Source: an uncultured Prosthecobacter sp.
Lineage (GTDB): Bacteria; Verrucomicrobiota; Verrucomicrobiia; Verrucomicrobiales; Verrucomicrobiaceae
Assembly: GCA_937941745.1 (NCBI GenBank)
Contig: CALDGV010000728.1
Location: forward strand, 1-5,237
Reading direction: 5' to 3'
Length of the DNA stretch: 5,237 nucleotides
The notes under the pieces are model-generated. The model searched no databases. It had not been told where the DNA came from and was given only the letters and a program-made list of their open reading frames with translations. Positions 1 to 5,237 of the stretch are shown here, one piece after another (position 1 is the first letter of the stretch; every line of letters starts with the position of its first letter). Both the position numbers and the translations under genes were made by a program.

Positions 1-2
1 GC

Positions 3-59
3 CGCGACTTCCGCCTCACCGACATCGCCGGGCACGTCGTGAAGGACATCATGGCCTAG
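3..59 (+). CDS. 3' end of a gene, probably a DUF1501-family protein (partial)
   Basis: Only the last 18 codons and the TAG stop (57-59) are visible. The peptide ends RDFRLTDIAGHVVKDIMA. From memory, this closely resembles the conserved C-terminal ending of DUF1501 proteins, a family abundant in Planctomycetes and Verrucomicrobia and often paired with a DUF1549/DUF1553 (PSCyt) partner gene upstream. The molecular function of DUF1501 is poorly defined; its fold is related to sulfatases and alkaline phosphatases. With so few residues the call is tentative. That this is a coding end is supported by the good + strand reading frame and by the next gene starting 55 bases downstream in the same direction. 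The two other + strand frames could also be read here, so the frame choice rests on the peptide resemblance. Confidence 0.6.
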   Translation, partial: RDFRLTDIAGHVVKDIMA

Positions 60-114
60 CCGGCGGCTTTGAGTCGAAAGGACGATGGGCCGTGGTCGTT
101 TTGAGCGGTCCGTC

Positions 115-1563
115 ATGAAATTCCTTTCTGCCCTCCTGCTGGCCCCGCTGGCTCTTTCTGCTGCTGATCCTCTGCCTGATCCTGCCAAGGTCACCGAGGC
201 CCTGAAAAAGGCGGTGAGCTTCTGCACGGAGAAGCTGGCGGTCCACGGCGGCTATGCCTCGAGCTGGAAAAAGGATCTCAGCGCCGGGATGACCGAGCAC
301 AGCGAGTCGAAGACGGTCATCTCCATCCAGCCTCCGGGCACCACGACCCTCGGGCTGGCCTTTGTAAAGGCCTTCCAGGCCACGGGCGACACGCAGTTTC
401 TGGAGGCGGCCAGGGCGGCAGGGCGGGCGCTGGTGGAGTGCCAGCTGGCCAGCGGCGGCTGGAGCAGCGATTTCGATTTCGCGCCGGAGAAGGCGAAGAA
501 GTACTGGCTGCACCAGCAGGTGCTGGCCGGTGACAAGGAGCAGGGGAAGCGCAACAACATGAGCACCCTGGATGACAACAAGACGCAGTCCGCCCTGCTC
601 TTCCTCGTGGAACTGGCCCATCTGCCGGAGTGCCGGGGAGATGCGGTGCTCCAGGAAGCCGTGAAGTTTGCCTTCGACAGCCTGCTCGCGGCCCAATACC
701 CGAACGGTGCCTGGCCGCAGCAGTTCAGCGGCCCTGCGGATCCTGCCACGCCGGTCAAAAAGGCCGCCTATCCCGCCTCCTGGCCGCGTGAGTTTCCGAA
801 GGTGAACTACACCAGCTTTTACACGCTGAACGATGGCAACCTCCAGAGGGCGGCGCACCTGATGCTGCGCGCCCATGAGCTGTCGGGTGACGAGCGCTTC
901 CTGAACAGCGCCCGGAAGGTGGGGGACTTTCTCATCCTGGCGCAGATGCCCGAACCGCAGCCCGGCTGGGCACAGCAGTACAACCATGACATGGAGCCGG
1001 TCTGGGCGCGCAAGTTTGAGCCGCCCTGTGTCACCGGCGGCGAAAGCATCGGCGCCATGGAGACGCTGCACGAGCTTTACGTCGTCACGGGTGAGGAGAA
1101 GTATCTCAAGCCCCTTCCCGCCGCCTTTGCCTGGTATGAGAAGGCGGTGCTGCCGGACGGCCAGTATGCCCGCTTTTATGAGCTGCAGACGAACCGGCCG
1201 CTGTACTTCGTGAAGGACACCTATGAGCTGACCTACGATGACTCCAACCTGCCGACGCATTACGGCTTCAAGATGGACCACATCGGCCGGGACATCGCCA
1301 AGCTGAAGGAGCTGATGCAGGAGCCGCGGGAGAAGCTGCTGAAGAAGCGCCAGGATGCTCCGAGCGAAAAGAGCTGGGCCAGCAAGGCCAAGGGCGCGGC
1401 AGGCAAGGCGAATGCGGCCCTGAAGGCCCAGCAGCCGGACGGCCGCTGGCTGAAGGGCGATGAGATCGACGGCAGCGAGACGACCAAGCACCTGATGGCC
1501 ATGATCTCCTATGTCGAAGCGGCGCGGAAAGGCGGTGCGGAGTTCCAGAAACTGCGCCAGTAA
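115..1563 (+). CDS. Secreted pectate lyase, PL10 (PelA/Pel-15E) type
   Basis: This 482-residue protein is predicted to cleave polygalacturonate by beta-elimination, normally with Ca2+, outside the cytoplasm. The start at 115 is preferred over an in-frame ATG at 85. It places a signal peptide at the N-terminus (Lys2, hydrophobic run 3-16, likely cleavage after Ala17), whereas the longer form adds ten polar residues before it. The body looks like the alpha/alpha toroid of PL10. Visible landmarks are LDDNKTQ (152-158), WPQQFSG (200-206), TLNDGN (237-242), GWAQQYNHD (284-292), TGGES (307-311) and ARFYELQTNRP (352-362). The last resembles the RFYE..TNRP segment of PL10 enzymes, whose arginines take part in catalysis or substrate binding. 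PL10 catalytic modules are usually nearer 300 residues. Here a Lys/Ala-rich linker from about 400 leads to a C-terminal segment with QQPDGRW, which looks like one more toroid helix pair. The esterase gene starts 14 bases downstream. The family call is fairly sure; activity on pectate itself is inferred. Confidence 0.85.
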   Translation: MKFLSALLLAPLALSAADPLPDPAKVTEALKKAVSFCTEKLAVHGGYASSWKKDLSAGMTEHSESKTVISIQPPGTTTLGLAFVKAFQATGDTQFLEAARAAGRALVECQLASGGWSSDFDFAPEKAKKYWLHQQVLAGDKEQGKRNNMSTLDDNKTQSALLFLVELAHLPECRGDAVLQEAVKFAFDSLLAAQYPNGAWPQQFSGPADPATPVKKAAYPASWPREFPKVNYTSFYTLNDGNLQRAAHLMLRAHELSGDERFLNSARKVGDFLILAQMPEPQPGWAQQYNHDMEPVWARKFEPPCVTGGESIGAMETLHELYVVTGEEKYLKPLPAAFAWYEKAVLPDGQYARFYELQTNRPLYFVKDTYELTYDDSNLPTHYGFKMDHIGRDIAKLKELMQEPREKLLKKRQDAPSEKSWASKAKGAAGKANAALKAQQPDGRWLKGDEIDGSETTKHLMAMISYVEAARKGGAEFQKLRQ

Positions 1564-1577
1564 GCGCGCTGCTCCTC

Positions 1578-2498
1578 ATGCACCGACTCCGCCTCCTTCT
1601 CGCCGCGCTTCTGCCGCTCACAGGCTGCGCCCAGGACCCCTCCCCTGCCCCGCCGGGATACCTGGCCCTGAGAAATCTGGACTATGCGGGCAAGGACAAT
1701 CCGCGTCAGAAGCTGGACCTCTACCTTCCGGAAAAGCGGCCGGAGAAGCCGCTGCCCCTGATCGCCTACATTCACGGCGGCGGCTGGGAGGGTGGCAGCA
1801 AGGATGAAGCCGGTGTGACCCTGCAGTTCATGCAGCAGGGTGGCTACGCCGGGGCCTCCATCGGCTATCGTCTGACCCAGGAAGCCCGCTGGCCGGCGCA
1901 GATCCATGATGTCAAAGCCGCGCTGCGCTGGCTGAAGGCTCACGCGGCAGAGCATGGCATTGATCCAGACAAGATCGCGCTCTTCGGCATTTCCGCCGGA
2001 GGTCATCTGGTGAGCCTGCTGGGCACCAGTGCCGGTGTGAAGGACCTGGAGGGCGCCGAGGCAGGTCCCGGCGAACTTCCCAGGATCGCCTGTGTGGCCA
2101 ATTTCTGCGGCCCGGCGAACTTCATCACCTTCCCCGGCCAGGGCAGCATCATTGATCCTGAAAAACCCGGCACCGCCATCTTCAAGCTGTTTGGCGGCCC
2201 GCTCAGCCAGCACCTCGAAGAGGCGAAGGCGGCCTCGCCCGTGACCTATGTCAGCGCTGTGGATCCTCCCTTTCTGCACATCCATGGCACGGCGGACAAG
2301 CTGGTGCCCTATGCCCAGGCGGAGGAGTTTGATGCTGCCTTGGACAAAGCCGGCGTCTCCAGCACGCTGCTGACGGGGGAAGGTGCGCCGCATGTCTTCT
2401 TTTCACAGGACCTCGTGAACAAGATGCAGGTCTTTTTCGACAAGCATCTGCAAGGCAAGTCGGGCCAAGTCAGCCAGGGTCCGGTTTCTGTGAAATGA
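1578..2498 (+). CDS. Alpha/beta-hydrolase lipoprotein, BD-FAE/acetylesterase-like
   Basis: This 306-residue serine hydrolase probably removes acyl groups (acetyl or feruloyl) from a carbohydrate. The N-terminus is a lipoprotein signal: Arg3/Arg5, a hydrophobic core, then LTGC with Cys17 as the expected lipidated residue. The mature enzyme would therefore be membrane-anchored outside the cytoplasm. Catalytic features are all present: an oxyanion-hole motif HGGGW (66-70), the nucleophile elbow GISAGG with Ser139 (137-142), an acid in HGTAD (Asp240) and a histidine in APHVFF (His272). This order and spacing match the esterase/lipase group that includes BD-FAE and alpha/beta-hydrolase fold-3 proteins. 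The gene lies 14 bases after the pectate lyase stop codon, which suggests co-transcription and deacylation of pectin-type polymer, but the true acyl group cannot be read from the sequence. A related peptidase of the prolyl-oligopeptidase superfamily is less likely, given the small size and the HGGGW motif. No clear ribosome binding site precedes the ATG. Confidence 0.85.
   Translation: MHRLRLLLAALLPLTGCAQDPSPAPPGYLALRNLDYAGKDNPRQKLDLYLPEKRPEKPLPLIAYIHGGGWEGGSKDEAGVTLQFMQQGGYAGASIGYRLTQEARWPAQIHDVKAALRWLKAHAAEHGIDPDKIALFGISAGGHLVSLLGTSAGVKDLEGAEAGPGELPRIACVANFCGPANFITFPGQGSIIDPEKPGTAIFKLFGGPLSQHLEEAKAASPVTYVSAVDPPFLHIHGTADKLVPYAQAEEFDAALDKAGVSSTLLTGEGAPHVFFSQDLVNKMQVFFDKHLQGKSGQVSQGPVSVK
2495..2498 (+). 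promoter_or_regulatory. ATGA stop/start overlap, probable translational coupling
   Basis: The four bases ATGA contain both the start codon of the FAD oxidoreductase and the stop codon of the preceding esterase. There is no strong purine-rich ribosome binding site just upstream. Re-initiation by ribosomes finishing the esterase is therefore the simplest route of translation, and the two proteins are probably made together. Confidence 0.7.
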
Positions 2499-3523
2499 CT
2501 CCTCCACGCGTTCTCATCATCGGCGGCGGCCTCGCAGGCACTTCGGTGGCCTGGAGGCTGCGCGAGCGTGGCGTGAAGTTCCTCGTCGTGGACCGCGATG
2601 AGCCGCTGACCTCCTCCAAGGTGGCCGCCGGGCTCGTCACGCCCATCACCGGCATGAGGCTCAACCTCAACTGGCGCTACGACAGCCTGCATCCTGAAGC
2701 CCTGGCCTTCTACCGCCGCATCGAGCAGGAGACGGGAGGCTCGTTCTACCATGACGTGCCCATCGTGCGCCTCCTGCGCGATGAAATGATGGAGTGCCTT
2801 TGGGAGCAGCGGCGCAGCCAGCCTGAAATCATCCCGTATGTGAAGGCACAGGAAGGTCCGCTGGTGGATGACCACTACTTCTCCGCACCGTATGGAGGCT
2901 TTGAAATGCGCCACAGCGGCTGGCTGGACACCGCCGCCTACCTGGCCAGCAGCCGTGCCCTCTTCCTGCGTGAAGGCTGCTGGCAGACCGGCGTGGCAGA
3001 TGGATCGCTCACCTGGAATGGGGAGACCTTCACCCATGCGGTGTTCTGCATCGGCTGGGAGGCGGCGAAGCATCCTTGGTTTGACTGGGTGCCCTTCCGT
3101 TCCGCGCGTGGCACCGTTTTGAAGCTCAAGGCCGACACCGGCGGCGAGAAACGCATCATCAACCGCGGCTGCTGGCTCATCCCGCGCGCCGATGGCACTC
3201 TGCGGGCCGGGCCGACCTATGAGCTGGATTTCGATGCGCCCTTCAAGCCTGGGCCGGATTCCATCCTCGATCTCGAAACCAAGCTGCAGCGGCTCTACAA
3301 AGGCGCTTACACCGTGCTGGATGCGCAGACGGGAGTCCGCCCCATCATCCCGCGCAGGCAGGCGCTTCTGGGCTTCCATCCGGCCCGGCCTGAAATCGGC
3401 TTTGTGAACGGCCTGGGTTCCAAAGGCGTGCTGCGTGCGCCCTGGGTGGCCCGTCAGTTTGTCGAGCATCTGCTCGATGGCCGGCCGATTGAACCCACTT
3501 TGGATCTCGCCGGAAACTTGTGA
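2495..3523 (+). CDS. FAD-dependent oxidoreductase, DAO/glycine-oxidase fold
   Basis: This 342-residue flavoprotein has no signal peptide and is predicted to be cytoplasmic. The N-terminal Rossmann motif for FAD is clear: a hydrophobic strand (6-9), GGGLAG (10-15), helix, then strand VVD with Asp33 positioned to bind the adenosine ribose. The SSKVAAGLVTP segment (about 40-50) fits the second FAD contact of DAO proteins. The C-terminus has NGLGSKG (305-311), the motif that closes over the flavin in this superfamily, followed by a final helix and a short tail. Length matches single-domain DAO members. Likely reaction: oxidation of a secondary or primary amine, or of an amino or hydroxy acid; the substrate is unknown. 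The GLGSKG-type C-terminus also resembles the oxidase half of the tRNA-modifying enzyme MnmC, but the methyltransferase half is absent. The ATG overlaps the esterase TGA in an ATGA junction (2495-2498), consistent with translational coupling. No link to pectin breakdown is evident. Confidence 0.85.
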   Translation: MTPPRVLIIGGGLAGTSVAWRLRERGVKFLVVDRDEPLTSSKVAAGLVTPITGMRLNLNWRYDSLHPEALAFYRRIEQETGGSFYHDVPIVRLLRDEMMECLWEQRRSQPEIIPYVKAQEGPLVDDHYFSAPYGGFEMRHSGWLDTAAYLASSRALFLREGCWQTGVADGSLTWNGETFTHAVFCIGWEAAKHPWFDWVPFRSARGTVLKLKADTGGEKRIINRGCWLIPRADGTLRAGPTYELDFDAPFKPGPDSILDLETKLQRLYKGAYTVLDAQTGVRPIIPRRQALLGFHPARPEIGFVNGLGSKGVLRAPWVARQFVEHLLDGRPIEPTLDLAGNL

Positions 3524-3538
3524 GCCGGAGAACGGCTT
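3522..3538 (+). terminator. Small hairpin at the FAD oxidoreductase stop codon (weak terminator candidate)
   Basis: AGCCG (3523-3527) and CGGCT (3533-3537) are perfect inverted repeats around a five-base GAGAA loop, and a G-T pair can extend the stem by one. The stem begins inside the TGA stop codon. Only TT-GT follows, so a true U-tract is lacking. It may attenuate transcription or protect the 3' end rather than terminate fully. Confidence 0.3.
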
Positions 3539-3564
3539 GTCACTCTGGTGGCGTTCTGCTCTGA

Positions 3565-4209
3565 ATGCGCCCCATGCCCCTGCTGACACGTCTTTCCGCA
3601 CTCCTCATGCTCACCGCCTGCCTCCACGCCCAGGAGGCGCCCAAGGCGGACCCCGATGCGCTGTTCCGTGAAGGGGTACAGGCCTTCTTTGATGCGCGGC
3701 CCAAGGACTCCGTGGCGGCTTTTGACAAGCTCATCGCCCTCGAGCCGCGGGTGAAGCCGCAGCTCTGGCAGCGCGGGCTTTCCCAGTATCTGGCGGGAGA
3801 CTACCAGGGCGGGCGGGAGCAGTTTGAGGTGCATCAGACGGTGAACTCGAATGATGTCGAAAATGCCGCCTGGCATTTCATCTGCGTGGCCCGGGCGGAG
3901 AACCTGGAGGCGGCGCGCAAGGCGCTCATCCCCATCGAAGGCGACACGCGCGTGCCGATGAAGGAAGTTCACCAACTCTTTGCCGGCAAGGGCACGGTCG
4001 AAGACGTGCTCAAGGCGGCGGAAAGCGGCGAGGGTGAGGATTTCAAAAACCACCGCTGCTATGCCCATCTCTATCTTGGCCTCTATTTTGAGGCCCTCGG
4101 GGACGAGGCCAAGGCCAAAGACCACATGCGCAAAGCCGCCATCGATTACCGCATGGACCACTACATGGGCCGCTGCGCGCAGGTGCATGTGAAGGTGCGC
4201 GGCTGGTGA
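3565..4209 (+). CDS. Exported TPR-repeat protein, NlpI-like
   Basis: This 214-residue protein begins with an export signal. Arg9 and a hydrophobic run lead to LTAC (16-19), which fits a lipobox with Cys19 as the lipidated residue. Cleavage by the ordinary signal peptidase after Ala22 (CLHA/QE) is an alternative. The mature part is built of helix-turn-helix units typical of tetratricopeptide repeats: about 31-62 (REGVQAFF, AAFDKLIALEP), about 66-97 (GLSQYLAGDYQGGREQF) and about 166-195 (HLYLGLYFEALGDEAKAKDHM). The AAWHFICVARAEN stretch (101-113) and the C-terminal repeat recall planctomycete and verrucomicrobial proteins annotated as NlpI-like. TPR proteins act as binding scaffolds, and no catalytic residues are apparent. 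The partner is unknown. An ATG at 3574 in the same frame is a possible alternative start that would shorten the signal by three residues. The gap to the upstream gene is 41 bases, and the next gene starts 45 bases after the stop in the same frame. Confidence 0.75.
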   Translation: MRPMPLLTRLSALLMLTACLHAQEAPKADPDALFREGVQAFFDARPKDSVAAFDKLIALEPRVKPQLWQRGLSQYLAGDYQGGREQFEVHQTVNSNDVENAAWHFICVARAENLEAARKALIPIEGDTRVPMKEVHQLFAGKGTVEDVLKAAESGEGEDFKNHRCYAHLYLGLYFEALGDEAKAKDHMRKAAIDYRMDHYMGRCAQVHVKVRGW

Positions 4210-4222
4210 CGCATTTGTCACC
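4205..4222 (+). other. Inverted repeat overlapping the TPR gene stop codon
   Basis: GGTGAC (4205-4210) and GTCACC (4217-4222) form a perfect six-base inverted repeat separated by GCATTT. The TGA stop of the TPR gene (4207-4209) lies in the left arm. No T-run follows directly, so an intrinsic terminator is unlikely. It could be a small RNA hairpin between two genes or a dyad operator for the GH67-like gene that begins 32 bases later. It could also be chance. Confidence 0.3.
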
Positions 4223-4254
4223 TGGGTGCCTTTGATTCAGCCGTGCGGAGACGC

Positions 4255-5237
4255 ATGGCGGTGGAGCCCGTGACTCCCCTTTACCTCATCGACACCATCG
4301 GCCCGTTCTTCCGGGGGTATCAGCGCCGTGTGATCAACTGGTCGAAGATCCCCTGGGATCATGCCGGCCGACAGGGGGCGGCCTGGTGGGAGCAGGTGTG
4401 CCGCGACCTGAACGTGCTGGCGCGCCAGGCTTCGGCGTGGGGATTCAACGCCGCCTCCATCGATGATGTGGCTCATCTGGCAGACCACCCAGGCATCGAG
4501 CCCGAGGTCCGGCAGCGCATCGAACGCTACCGGGTGGAGATGCGGCGCTGCTTCACGGTGCTGAAGCAGGCCGGGCTGGCCGTGCATGTGACGATGGATG
4601 TCTTTTCTGCCACGCCCTGGCTTGAGAAAAGCCTGCGGATCAAGCGTCAGCCGGTGAACCGCTACCTGGCGGAGCTGCTGGACCGTTTCTTCACCGATTT
4701 TCCCGAGGTGGCCGGCATCATCGTGCGGATTGGCGAGTCCGATGGGAAGGATGTGAGGGACGATTTCCACAGCCGCCTGGTCATTCAGACTCCGGCGGAT
4801 GCCCGCCGCTTTCTGCAGGCGCTGCTGCCTGTGTTTGAGAAGCACGGCCGCCGCATGATCTTCCGCACCTGGACGGTGGGAGCCTATCCCATCGGCGATC
4901 TGATGTGGCACCGTGACACCTTCACCCAGGTGTTTGAAGGCATCACCAGCCCGGCGCTGGTCGTTTCGATGAAGTATGGGGAGAGTGACTTCTTCCGCTA
5001 CCTGCCCCTGAACCGGAATTTTTTCCGCACGGCACTTCCCAAGATCGTGGAACTGCAGACCCGCCGCGAATACGAAGGCTGCGGGGAATACCCCAGCCCG
5101 GTCGGCTGGATGTATGAGCAGCATGCGCGGGAGCTGAGGCAGGCAGAAAATGTGATTGGCTGCATGGTCTGGTGCCAGACCGGCGGCTGGGTGCCTTTCC
5201 GAAGAATCGCCTTCCTCGATCCAGCAGCGGTCTGGAC
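4255..5237 (+). CDS. Putative GH67-like glycoside hydrolase, 5' part (runs off the window)
   Basis: An open frame of 327 codons runs from ATG 4255 to the edge with no stop. Its composition matches the neighbouring genes, and it is preferred over the antisense frame across the same DNA. The sequence reads as a TIM-barrel enzyme with three blocks resembling GH67 alpha-glucuronidase active-site segments. IVRIGESDG (156-164, Glu161) recalls the acid-containing segment. FRTWTVGAY (203-211), followed by SMKYGESDFF (238-247, Asp245), recalls the strand ending in the first base residue. VELQTRREYEG (265-275, Glu266) recalls the EFQ..QEY.G segment with the second. MVWCQTGGW (304-312) would be a late barrel strand. 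No signal peptide is seen, which suggests a cytoplasmic enzyme. The candidate acid lies roughly 130 residues nearer the N-terminus than in classical GH67 proteins, so their N-terminal domain seems to be missing. With a pectate lyase upstream, a uronic-acid oligosaccharide substrate is plausible. The family assignment is from memory of motifs and remains tentative; a different TIM-barrel family is possible. A GTG at 4243 is a weaker alternative start. Confidence 0.6.
   Translation, partial: MAVEPVTPLYLIDTIGPFFRGYQRRVINWSKIPWDHAGRQGAAWWEQVCRDLNVLARQASAWGFNAASIDDVAHLADHPGIEPEVRQRIERYRVEMRRCFTVLKQAGLAVHVTMDVFSATPWLEKSLRIKRQPVNRYLAELLDRFFTDFPEVAGIIVRIGESDGKDVRDDFHSRLVIQTPADARRFLQALLPVFEKHGRRMIFRTWTVGAYPIGDLMWHRDTFTQVFEGITSPALVVSMKYGESDFFRYLPLNRNFFRTALPKIVELQTRREYEGCGEYPSPVGWMYEQHARELRQAENVIGCMVWCQTGGWVPFRRIAFLDPAAVW

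Noticed and set aside
85..114. Upstream ATG at 85 as the pectate lyase start
   Set aside because: AAAGGA at 77-82 is only two bases from this ATG, too close for a normal ribosome binding site, and the added residues MGRGRFERSV would precede a complete signal peptide that begins at the ATG at 115.
49..1491. 480-codon open frame on the - strand across the pectate lyase
   Set aside because: Its translation is rich in Leu, Arg and Gly with no recognisable motif, as expected for an antisense frame of a GC-rich gene with G/C in third positions. The + strand has a signal peptide and PL10 motifs.
1509..2393. 294-codon - strand open frame across the esterase
   Set aside because: The + strand has a full catalytic triad and lipobox; the antisense product has no family resemblance.
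2309..3601. 430-codon open frame on the - strand across the FAD oxidoreductase
   Set aside because: It spans the junctions of three real + strand genes and has low-complexity His/Gly/Arg-rich composition. The + strand shows a complete FAD-binding protein.
3454..4221. 255-codon - strand open frame across the TPR gene
   Set aside because: It is an antisense shadow. The + strand protein has a signal sequence and TPR-type helices, and its boundaries fit the operon spacing.
4205..4254. Intrinsic terminator between the TPR gene and the GH67-like gene
   Set aside because: The GGTGAC/GTCACC dyad is not followed by a T-run, so it was kept only as an inverted repeat of unknown role.
4237..5124. 295-codon - strand open frame at the right end
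   Set aside because: The + strand frame is open from 4255 to the window edge with structured, enzyme-like sequence, while the - strand product is His/Gly/Arg-rich with no motif.

Overview
The window is GC-rich, and all of its genes lie on the + strand: two partial genes at the ends and four complete genes between them. Spacing is tight, with gaps of 55, 14, -4, 41 and 45 bases, so the genes could be co-transcribed. No gene start has a convincing Shine-Dalgarno sequence. The gene content suggests a chromosome of the Planctomycetes-Verrucomicrobia-Chlamydiae group, most likely a heterotrophic Verrucomicrobium such as a Prosthecobacter relative. The reasons are the DUF1501-like C-terminus at the left edge, the secreted polysaccharide enzymes, the lipoprotein-type esterase and the NlpI-like TPR protein. 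This placement comes from protein families, not from a marker gene.

Layout. Positions 3-59 hold the last 18 codons of an upstream gene that looks like DUF1501. Positions 115-1563 encode a secreted PL10-type pectate lyase. Positions 1578-2498 encode a predicted lipoprotein alpha/beta-hydrolase (BD-FAE/acetylesterase-like). Positions 2495-3523 encode a FAD-dependent oxidoreductase of the DAO fold; its ATG overlaps the esterase stop codon. Positions 3565-4209 encode a small exported TPR protein. From 4255 to the right edge runs the 5' part of a further enzyme. I read it as a divergent relative of GH67 alpha-glucuronidases that lacks their N-terminal domain.

Function. Pectate lyase, esterase and the putative glucuronidase-like hydrolase fit the breakdown of acylated, uronic-acid-rich plant polysaccharide. 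The lyase and esterase would act outside the cytoplasm, and the GH67-like enzyme, which shows no signal peptide, inside it. The FAD oxidoreductase and the TPR protein have no evident tie to this pathway and may simply be neighbours. I see no mobile element, CRISPR array, RNA gene or phage feature. The most interesting item is the truncated GH67-like gene at the right edge, followed by the repeated hairpin and TTGTCAC patterns around gene ends.
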